From positions 1-10,566 of the forward strand of contig CALZJY010000037.1 of assembly GCA_945787925.1 (NCBI GenBank): 10,566 nucleotides of DNA, in the 5' to 3' direction. Under the pieces are notes generated by a model, which was not told the origin of the DNA, made no database searches, and saw only the letters and a program-made list of their open reading frames with translations. Origin of the DNA: an uncultured Anaerosporobacter sp. Lineage in GTDB: Bacteria > Bacillota > Clostridia > Lachnospirales > Lachnospiraceae. Positions 5,045 to 10,566 of this stretch are shown here, in pieces (within the stretch, counting starts at the first letter, position 1; every line of letters begins with the position of its first letter). A program made the position numbers and the translations under genes.

Positions 5045-7336
5045 ATGATAAAGTTATTTGGCAAAGGTGCCTATTTATTAAATGGTACAGAACTACTAGA
5101 GGATACAAATGATGTGCAACAACTCCTTGCTTCCAAAGTAGGACATGCCGTTTCTAAAGAAGAAGCAAAGAAGAATACGATTAGTTATGCAATTTTAGAA
5201 GAACATAATACTTCAGATTCAATGGATAAGTTAAAAATCAAATTTGATAAATTGACTTCTCATGATATTACATTTGTAGGTATTTTACAAACTGCAAGAG
5301 CTTCAGGTCTTGAAAAATTTCCAGTTCCATATGCACTTACAAACTGCCATAACAGTCTTTGTGCAGTAGGCGGAACAATCAATGAAGATGATCATATGTT
5401 TGGTCTTAGCTGTGCAAAAAAATACGGCGGAATTTATGTTCCACCTCATCAAGCAGTTATTCACCAATTTGCTCGTGAGATGCTTGCAGCAGGCGGTAAA
5501 ATGATTCTTGGTTCTGACTCTCATACAAGATATGGTGCATTAGGTACTATGGCAATGGGAGAAGGTGGTCCTGAAATCGTAAAACAATTATTACGAAGAA
5601 CATACGATATTAATATGCCAGATGTCGTAGGTGTATATTTGACTGGTAAACCACAAAAAGGCGTTGGTCCTCAGGATGTTGCCTTAGCGATTATCGGTGC
5701 AGTATTTGCTAATGGATATGTTAAGAATAAGGTTATGGAATTCATTGGTGATGGTGTACATAACTTAAGCGTCGATTACCGTATTGGTATCGATGTAATG
5801 ACAACTGAAACAACATGTCTTTCTTCTATTTGGAAGACAGATGAAAAAGTAGAAGAATTCTACGAAATCCACGGAAGAAAAGCGGATTACAAAGAGTTGA
5901 ATCCGGGTCAAGTTGCATACTATGATGGAATCGTATATGTAGATTTATCAGCAATCAAACCAATGATTGCAATGCCATTCCACCCAAGCAACGTATACAC
6001 GATCGAAGACTTAAATGCAAACTTAATGGATATTTTAGACGATGTAGAAAAGAAAGCATTAGTATCTCTTGATAATAATAGTGTAAATTATACATTAAAA
6101 GATAAGGTGAGAAATGGTCGCCTTTACATTGAACAAGGGGTAATCGCTGGATGTGCTGGTGGTGGATTTGAAAATATCTGTGATGCAGCAGATATCTTAA
6201 AAGGCAAATACATCGGTAATGATGAATTCTCCTTAAGCGTATATCCTGCAAGTCAGCCGGTATTCATGGAACTTGTGAAAAATGGTTGTGTAGCTAGCTT
6301 GATGGAAACAGGTGCAACAATCCGTACAGCATTTTGTGGTCCATGTTTTGGTGCTGGTGACGTGCCTGCAAATAATGGTTTAAGTATCCGTCACTCAACT
6401 AGAAACTTCCCTAACCGTGAAGGTTCTAAGATTACAAATGGACAAATCGCTTCCGTTGCCTTAATGGATGCAAGATCTATTGCAGCAACAGCAGCGAATA
6501 AAGGCTACTTAACTCCAGCAACAGAAGTGGACGTAGACTTTACAAAACCAAAATACTTCTTCGATTCTAACATCTACAAAAACCGCGTATATGATGGAAC
6601 AGAACAAGCAAATCCAGAACAAGAAATCAAATTTGGTCCAAACATCGTTGACTGGCCATCTATGGTAAGCTTAACAGATAATATGGTAGTAAAAGTAGTT
6701 TCTGAAATCCATGATCCAGTAACGACTACAGATGAGTTGATTCCATCTGGTGAAACTTCTTCTTACCGTTCTAATCCATTAGGACTTGCAGAATTTACAT
6801 TATCTCGTAAAGATCCTGAATATGTAGGAAGAGCAAAGAAAATTCAAGCAGCAGAAAAAGCTAGAATCGCAGGAGAGGATATCTTTGCTGCAAATGAAGA
6901 AGTAAAAGCTGTATTTGATAAGATCAATACGAAATTTGCGGTAGACCCAACAGAGACTGAAATCGGTTCTGTCATCTACGCAGTAAAACCAGGTGATGGT
7001 TCTGCTAGAGAACAAGCAGCAAGCTGTCAAAAAGTGCTTGGTGGTCTTGCAAATATTGCACAAGAATATGCAACAAAACGTTATCGTTCCAACTTAATCA
7101 ACTGGGGTATGCTACCATTCGTGTTTAAGGAAGAATTACCATTTGCTTTAGGAGACTATATCTTCATCAAAGATATCAAATCTGCCATTGCAAACAAGGA
7201 ATCTGTAATCAAAGCGTATGTAGTAAAAGATGAATTGGTAGAATTCGACCTTTCCGTTGGGGAATTAACAGATGATGAACGTGAAATTATCCTTCAAGGT
7301 TGCTTAATCAACTACTATAAGAGCCAAAATAAATAA
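5045..7336 (+). CDS. Aconitase-superfamily [4Fe-4S] hydratase (aconitase or YbhJ-type)
   Basis: The 763-residue protein has the aconitase order: three N-terminal domains, a linker, and a C-terminal swivel domain. Cluster ligands are C370, C431 and C434 (CGPC), spaced like mitochondrial aconitase. Conserved too are GSDSHT (156-161), RNFPNR (453-458), and the swivel serine and arginine in GDGSAREQ (650-657). Several canonical residues differ. The first cysteine is in AGCAGGG rather than GSCTN. Aligned by eye with pig aconitase, D100 becomes C101, N258 becomes V251, N446 becomes T452 and S643 becomes A654. From memory, these features and TNCHNSLCAVGG (99-110) recall the YbhJ-like family annotated only as hydratase. 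Aconitate may therefore not be the substrate. AGGAGG (5033-5038) lies 6 bases before the ATG. No citrate synthase or isocitrate dehydrogenase gene is adjacent. Family confidence is high; substrate confidence is low. Confidence 0.85.
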   Translation: MIKLFGKGAYLLNGTELLEDTNDVQQLLASKVGHAVSKEEAKKNTISYAILEEHNTSDSMDKLKIKFDKLTSHDITFVGILQTARASGLEKFPVPYALTNCHNSLCAVGGTINEDDHMFGLSCAKKYGGIYVPPHQAVIHQFAREMLAAGGKMILGSDSHTRYGALGTMAMGEGGPEIVKQLLRRTYDINMPDVVGVYLTGKPQKGVGPQDVALAIIGAVFANGYVKNKVMEFIGDGVHNLSVDYRIGIDVMTTETTCLSSIWKTDEKVEEFYEIHGRKADYKELNPGQVAYYDGIVYVDLSAIKPMIAMPFHPSNVYTIEDLNANLMDILDDVEKKALVSLDNNSVNYTLKDKVRNGRLYIEQGVIAGCAGGGFENICDAADILKGKYIGNDEFSLSVYPASQPVFMELVKNGCVASLMETGATIRTAFCGPCFGAGDVPANNGLSIRHSTRNFPNREGSKITNGQIASVALMDARSIAATAANKGYLTPATEVDVDFTKPKYFFDSNIYKNRVYDGTEQANPEQEIKFGPNIVDWPSMVSLTDNMVVKVVSEIHDPVTTTDELIPSGETSSYRSNPLGLAEFTLSRKDPEYVGRAKKIQAAEKARIAGEDIFAANEEVKAVFDKINTKFAVDPTETEIGSVIYAVKPGDGSAREQAASCQKVLGGLANIAQEYATKRYRSNLINWGMLPFVFKEELPFALGDYIFIKDIKSAIANKESVIKAYVVKDELVEFDLSVGELTDDEREIILQGCLINYYKSQNK

Positions 7337-7346
7337 GGATAAAAAT

Positions 7347-7384
7347 ACAGTGTAGCGCGTGGATACGTTGCTACACTGTTTTTT
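7347..7384. terminator. Bidirectional terminator between the hydratase and ferredoxin genes
   Basis: ACAGTGTAGC (7347-7356) and GCTACACTGT (7370-7379) form a perfect 10-bp stem that can extend inward (GCGT with ACGT past a one-base bulge). T7380-7384 follow on the plus strand and A7341-7345 serve as a T-run on the minus strand, so the convergent ferredoxin gene, ending at 7390, can use it as well. Confidence 0.88.
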
Positions 7385-7389
7385 ACGTA

Positions 7390-7581
7390 TTATTCTTTAA
7401 TATCGATAGCGTCAACTGGACAGCTGTCGCGAGCTTCTTTCGCAGAATCTTCACAATCTGTAGGAACAGTATCTACGTGAGCGCAAGCTTTTTCGTTTTC
7501 GTTGAATTCATAAACCTCTGGACAGATGGATACACACATGCCACAAGAAATACAAGTGTCCTGATCAACTATTGCTTTCAT
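7390..7581 (-). CDS. Single-cluster [4Fe-4S] ferredoxin
   Basis: This 63-residue soluble electron carrier has C10-x2-C13-x2-C16 and a distal C54-P as the four ligands of one [4Fe-4S] cluster. C20 and C43 remain as a pair. In Thermotoga maritima ferredoxin (recalled) C20 and C43 form a disulfide and the ligands are 10, 13, 16 and 51, so this protein is a close structural match. C33 is an additional cysteine. The protein is acidic, as is usual for the family. The ATG at 7581 is fixed by AAAGGAGG (7590-7597) 8 bases upstream. It is transcribed towards the hydratase gene and away from the zinc-ribbon gene, and is probably monocistronic. The redox partner cannot be told from context. Confidence 0.92.
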   Translation of the reverse strand: MKAIVDQDTCISCGMCVSICPEVYEFNENEKACAHVDTVPTDCEDSAKEARDSCPVDAIDIKE

Positions 7582-7614
7582 AAGTAAAGCCTCCTTTCAT
7601 AAGATGTCTCAAGT

Positions 7615-7644
7615 AGTATATGTAAAATGTTGATTTATATACAA
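7615..7644 (-). promoter_or_regulatory. Weak predicted promoter of the ferredoxin gene
   Basis: On the minus strand TTGTAT (7644-7639), an 18-base spacer and TATACT (7620-7615) lie 33 bases before the ferredoxin start. Its -35 directly abuts the -35 of the divergent zinc-ribbon promoter. Confidence 0.4.
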
Positions 7645-7673
7645 TTGCCTTGAATTAAGCAGTATGCTATAAT
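7645..7673 (+). promoter_or_regulatory. Predicted promoter of the zinc-ribbon membrane protein gene
   Basis: TTGCCT (7645-7650), a 17-base spacer and a perfect TATAAT (7668-7673) with an extended TGC in front (7665-7667) lie 38 bases before the start codon. Confidence 0.7.
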
Positions 7674-7711
7674 AACAATGTTTTTATTAATGTATTTCGG
7701 GAGGAACATAA

Positions 7712-9664
7712 ATGAATCAAAATACTAATGGCAATCAAGAGTTTCGCTGTAAATATTGTGATAATGTAATTCATCCAGAAAACATGTTTTGTCCATTTTG
7801 CGGAGCACCGATTACCTCTATGGACTATAAGAATCACCCAGGTATCTCTAAACAAAAAGAAGCATTAGAGGATGAGTTGCCTGTTATTAATACAGACGAG
7901 ATATTTAGAGATTTAGAATTTTCGGCATATCATAATGTGAAAGTTGAACCAAAAGAGGACGAACTTCCGGTAATTGATATGGAAGGGATTTTCGAAGATG
8001 TACCGTTTGCAGATACGTCTTCCTATCGGCCGCTTGTAAGTCAATATTATAATATGGAAACCAATGAAGAAATTAATCATTTGGGGGATGGACAGGTAAG
8101 CTTTCAAAAGGAAGAGCCGGTAAAGAAAGAGTCGGTAAAGGAAGAGTTAGATAAGACACAAGAGGTAGTAATTCATCCGCCGGGTTTGGAAGAAAAGCCA
8201 CAAAAAGTAGAGGAGTCAAAGGAAACACCAGTTAGACGAGAGCCGTCAACTGTTCCAGAGCAAGTTGAATCGGAAGTGGATGAAGATGAAGATGAAGAGT
8301 ACGAAGAGCCACCAAAGAAAAAAGGAAAGAAAAAATGGCTGCTTGTATCAGGGGGATTGATTGTAGCTGCCCTAGTGTGGTTTTTTGGATTTTATAACAA
8401 GGTAGTTCGAGCGAACTTATTAGACTTGTGTACGGTGAAGTATACAGGAATCAATGGAAATGGAAATATCGAGTTAACGTTTAATGAACGCTGTGATTTA
8501 TATGATGACTTTGCAATTGCAGAGAACAAAGAAGCATGTGATGAGTTAAAGAAAATTCAGTTCGTAGCATCACCAAATACAGGACTGAAAAATGGCGACA
8601 AGGTTACGATCCGTGCAGATTACAGTAAAGCCGATTTAGCAAAATTCCATGTGAAAGTAAAGTCCGCAACGAAGGAAGTCGTAGTAGATGGGTTAAAGGA
8701 TGCAGCAGAATATGATTTGTTTTCTGGAATCACCGTTTCCTTTGAAGGATTTGACGGAGTAGGAAAGGCGACAATTGATTCTAGCCGATGTGATGGATTT
8801 GTAAAAGCAAATGTTACGTATTCCTTTGAAGGAGAAAGTGAAAACTTAAAGAATACAGATACGGTAGTAGTATTAGCTCAAGTAGAGGATTCTGTATTAG
8901 AAGAAAATCATTATACAGTGAAATCAAAAAGGAAGAATTTTTCCGTAGAAGGATTATTGAGTGTAAGAGATTATGATGTGTTTAAGAATGTATCGATACA
9001 GTATTCCGGGGCATCTCCAAGGCTTACGTTAGCTGTGGATACCTCATCTTGTGTTACGTTTGTAAAGGAACATGTAGAGTTTTTATTAAGCGAGACAGAA
9101 AATATTGCTAGTGGAGATTCTATTACGATTACAGCAAAATTCGATGAAAAAGAAGCGCAAGAAGCAGGGTATAAGATTAAGAATAAGGAAAAGAAATTCA
9201 AAGTAGGTAATGTTTCTAGCTATCTTTCCAAAGTGACGCCAAGTCAAAACCAAACATTAAAGAATGTCCTTAGTGAGTATCTTTCTAAGAATAAGCAGGC
9301 AAATGGAAATGGATATTTGTTCGATAAGGAGCTTGATGACTTAGTGGGAGACGGAGAAGGATATACAACAAAAGACATACAAGAGGAAGTGGCAGGCACT
9401 TATTTCTTGTATGATCCAGAAAAGAATGTCATCAATTCGTATTTGCTTGTAATGAAATATACAGTGACGGTACAGTCTCAACAAACAGATGAGACAAAAC
9501 AGATCGTCCTTTATGCAGAAGCATCTGTGAATAATATTTATATAGGAAATGATCAGACAGTGCTTCGGTATGAATCGCCATCTGAAATTGTGACAGATAC
9601 GGATTACGATTATTTTGTATCTCAAATCAATGAGTCACAGTATAAAGTAATAAAAGACGTATAG
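7712..9664 (+). CDS. Zinc-ribbon, single-pass membrane protein with three extracytoplasmic repeats
   Basis: The 650-residue protein begins with a zinc ribbon, C13-x2-C16-x10-C27-x2-C30. An acidic, low-complexity linker follows (to about 200) with a duplicated motif: EDELPVINTDEIF at 53 and EDELPVIDMEGIF at 82. A lysine cluster (202-208) precedes one transmembrane helix (209-227), so the N-terminus is cytoplasmic and about 420 residues lie outside. The outer part has three related units of about 87-90 residues (238-328, 329-415, 416-501), probably beta-sandwich. Each shows a strand like VKYTG/VSFEG/IQYSG, a cysteine (261, 360, 447), GLKNGDKVTI-like residues, and a closing VKSKRKNFSVEGL-like strand. 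A final domain (502-650) has no cysteine. The layout recalls TcaA/YvbJ-type zinc-ribbon envelope proteins of Firmicutes, but the function is unknown. GGGAGG (7699-7704) lies 7 bases before the ATG. Confidence 0.85.
   Translation: MNQNTNGNQEFRCKYCDNVIHPENMFCPFCGAPITSMDYKNHPGISKQKEALEDELPVINTDEIFRDLEFSAYHNVKVEPKEDELPVIDMEGIFEDVPFADTSSYRPLVSQYYNMETNEEINHLGDGQVSFQKEEPVKKESVKEELDKTQEVVIHPPGLEEKPQKVEESKETPVRREPSTVPEQVESEVDEDEDEEYEEPPKKKGKKKWLLVSGGLIVAALVWFFGFYNKVVRANLLDLCTVKYTGINGNGNIELTFNERCDLYDDFAIAENKEACDELKKIQFVASPNTGLKNGDKVTIRADYSKADLAKFHVKVKSATKEVVVDGLKDAAEYDLFSGITVSFEGFDGVGKATIDSSRCDGFVKANVTYSFEGESENLKNTDTVVVLAQVEDSVLEENHYTVKSKRKNFSVEGLLSVRDYDVFKNVSIQYSGASPRLTLAVDTSSCVTFVKEHVEFLLSETENIASGDSITITAKFDEKEAQEAGYKIKNKEKKFKVGNVSSYLSKVTPSQNQTLKNVLSEYLSKNKQANGNGYLFDKELDDLVGDGEGYTTKDIQEEVAGTYFLYDPEKNVINSYLLVMKYTVTVQSQQTDETKQIVLYAEASVNNIYIGNDQTVLRYESPSEIVTDTDYDYFVSQINESQYKVIKDV
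7868..8008 (+). repeat. Duplicated 18-residue acidic motif within the zinc-ribbon protein
   Basis: Residues 53-70 and 82-99 (bases 7868-7921 and 7955-8008) are near copies: both begin EDELPVI, keep IF at the same offset and end in F. The copies start 29 residues apart in an otherwise poorly conserved-looking acidic linker. This suggests a short linear binding motif in two copies on the cytoplasmic side. Function is inference. Confidence 0.7.
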
Positions 9665-9690
9665 ACCTCGGTCTATGCGTTTTTCTTTTT
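9657..9690 (+). terminator. Terminator overlapping the stop codon of the zinc-ribbon gene
   Basis: ACGTATAGAC (9657-9666) pairs with GTCTATGCGT (9671-9680), with one U-G pair, around a CTCG tetraloop; a T-rich tail follows to 9690. The left arm contains the TAG stop (9662-9664). Confidence 0.8.
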
Positions 9691-9712
9691 AGGAATTCTT
9701 ACTTAGGGGATA

Positions 9713-9740
9713 ACGATTTGGGTGAGTGGTGCATAAGATA
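9713..9740 (+). promoter_or_regulatory. Sigma-K-type sporulation promoter of the amidase gene
   Basis: CATAAGATA (9732-9740) fits the B. subtilis sigma-K -10 consensus CATANNNTA at all six fixed bases, and AC (9713-9714) stands 17 bases upstream as the consensus requires. The two-base -35 match carries little weight by itself. No convincing vegetative promoter was found in 9691-9757. The gene product resembles CwlC, a sigma-K-controlled amidase, which supports the call. Sigma-E promoters share the CATA start, so sigma-E is an alternative. Confidence 0.55.
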
Positions 9741-9767
9741 TTACAAGTTAAATTATGAGGAGAGCAT

Positions 9768-10541
9768 ATGGAAACAAATATATATCTTGATGCCGGCCAT
9801 GGCGGATATGACAATGGAGCTACTTATAATGGAAGAAAGGAAAAAGATGATAATCTAAAGCTTACGCAGGCAGTTGGCAAGGCATTGCGGGACAAAGGAA
9901 TTATGGCGAACTTTACAAGGGTAAATGATGTATATCAAAGTCCTGGAGAAAAGGCACAAATCGCAAATGAAGATATGGCAGATTTGTTCGTTTCCTTCCA
10001 TAGGAGTTCAAGTCCTGTTCCAAATACGTATAATGGTGTAGAAGCTTATGTATATGAGACTGGCGGTGACAATGAGAAGCTAGCAAAAGAGATTACGAAC
10101 AACTTAGAGGAAGCTGGATTTAAGAATCTTGGTGTTCATGTAAATAAAAATCTTACAGTATTAAAGAAAACGAAGATGCCGGCGATCTTATTAGACGTTG
10201 GATTTGTAAATACAGATTCAGATAATAAGATATTTGATGAAAACTTTGATAAGATCGTGAATGCAATTGTCAATGCAATCATTGCTTCGTTAGGTCGAAG
10301 AGAACAGCAAGTAGCAGAAGAAGGAGCAGATTATACAATTCAAGTAGGATTATTTAGAAATCCAGAAAATGCAGATAATTTAGTAGCGAGTTTACAGGCA
10401 GATGGTTATGATGCCATGATTGAGCCAATGGGCGGATATAGTGCAGTATTAGTGGGCAGATTTTCAAATCAAGAAGAAGCAGAAAAGACAGAAGAGAAAT
10501 TACAGAATGCAGGATATGAGACGTTCCTTATTGAGAGATAA
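9768..10541 (+). CDS. CwlC-like N-acetylmuramoyl-L-alanine amidase (Amidase_3 + SPOR)
   Basis: Amidase_3 enzymes cut the bond between N-acetylmuramic acid and L-alanine in peptidoglycan. The catalytic domain fills residues 4-175: zinc ligands H11 (DAGHGG), E25 (GRKEKDDNL) and H78 (SFHRSS). The position normally held by the catalytic Glu is Asp (D143 in LLDVGFVN). A single SPOR domain (188-257, DYTIQVGLF onward) should bind glycan strands stripped of stem peptides. There is no signal peptide. Length, architecture and missing signal peptide match B. subtilis CwlC (recalled, 255 residues), made in the mother cell under sigma-K to lyse its wall. A sigma-K-like promoter precedes the gene. AGGAG (9758-9762) lies 5 bases before the ATG. 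Family confidence is high; the mother-cell lysis role is inferred. Confidence 0.88.
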   Translation: METNIYLDAGHGGYDNGATYNGRKEKDDNLKLTQAVGKALRDKGIMANFTRVNDVYQSPGEKAQIANEDMADLFVSFHRSSSPVPNTYNGVEAYVYETGGDNEKLAKEITNNLEEAGFKNLGVHVNKNLTVLKKTKMPAILLDVGFVNTDSDNKIFDENFDKIVNAIVNAIIASLGRREQQVAEEGADYTIQVGLFRNPENADNLVASLQADGYDAMIEPMGGYSAVLVGRFSNQEEAEKTEEKLQNAGYETFLIER

Positions 10542-10549
10542 TCATAAAA

Positions 10550-10566
10550 CGCCCCATTTTTTCGGG
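10550..10566 (+). terminator. Probable terminator of the amidase gene, cut by the window edge
   Basis: CGCCCC (10550-10555), a T-rich loop and CGGG at the edge look like the left arm, loop and start of the right arm of a GC-rich hairpin beginning 8 bases after the stop. The right arm and any T-run lie outside the window. Confidence 0.4.

Noticed and set aside
5303..5524. Antisense ORFs within the hydratase gene (also 5955-6251 and 6800-7063)
   Set aside because: They are shadows of a strongly coding frame on the plus strand, with odd composition and no recognisable domain.
9341..9625. Antisense ORFs in the zinc-ribbon gene (also 7667-7855, 7913-8107, 8971-9201)
   Set aside because: The plus-strand frame has a zinc ribbon, a membrane helix and internal repeats; the antisense frames show none of these.
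1..10566. Mobile element, prophage, CRISPR, toxin-antitoxin or defence system
   Set aside because: No transposase, integrase, direct-repeat array, or paired small toxin/antitoxin genes were seen; base and codon use look even across the window.

Overview
The window is low-GC DNA with Gram-positive style signals: AGGAGG-type ribosome binding sites, TTGNNN/TATAAT promoters and T-tailed hairpin terminators. The gene content fits an anaerobic, spore-forming Clostridia, most likely Lachnospiraceae or a close relative: formate-tetrahydrofolate ligase, clostridial ferredoxin, an aspartate transcarbamoylase with a separate PyrI subunit, and a CwlC-like sporulation amidase. Nothing points to a prophage, insertion sequence, CRISPR array, rRNA or tRNA. 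It looks like ordinary core chromosome made of short, mostly single-gene transcription units. The lineage is inferred from style and gene content, not from a search.

Layout, left to right. (1) The 3' part of a RimK-like ATP-grasp gene runs in from the left edge. (2) fhs (668-2338) has its own promoter, with a perfect inverted repeat over the -10, and its own terminator. (3) A short U32-family protein resembling B. subtilis TrhP1/YrrN (2548-3489) converges on pyrBI and shares a bidirectional terminator with it. (4) pyrB and pyrI on the minus strand overlap by 7 nt. They are preceded by a previously unlisted 8-codon leader ORF with its own strong ribosome binding site, and probably by a transcript start beginning A followed by six T. 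(5) Divergent from pyrB, from an overlapping promoter region, lies a 763-residue aconitase-superfamily hydratase (5045-7336) that keeps the Fe-S cysteines but departs from canonical aconitase at several active-site positions. (6) A single-cluster ferredoxin on the minus strand converges with the hydratase. (7) Divergent from the ferredoxin is a 650-residue zinc-ribbon membrane protein with three related extracytoplasmic repeats and a duplicated acidic cytoplasmic motif. (8) Last is a 257-residue Amidase_3 plus SPOR protein without a signal peptide, preceded by a sequence matching the sigma-K promoter consensus.

The genes do not form one pathway. One-carbon metabolism (fhs), pyrimidine synthesis (pyrBI), tRNA modification (U32 protein), Fe-S chemistry (hydratase, ferredoxin) and cell-envelope or sporulation functions sit side by side as separate units. 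The most interesting signals are regulatory and small: the pyrB leader with its T-run start, the overlapping divergent pyrB/hydratase promoters, and the sigma-K-like promoter on the amidase. Next come active-site departures in the hydratase and the amidase. No intergenic gap exceeds 300 bases; the largest (2339-2547 and 4887-5044) are described below.
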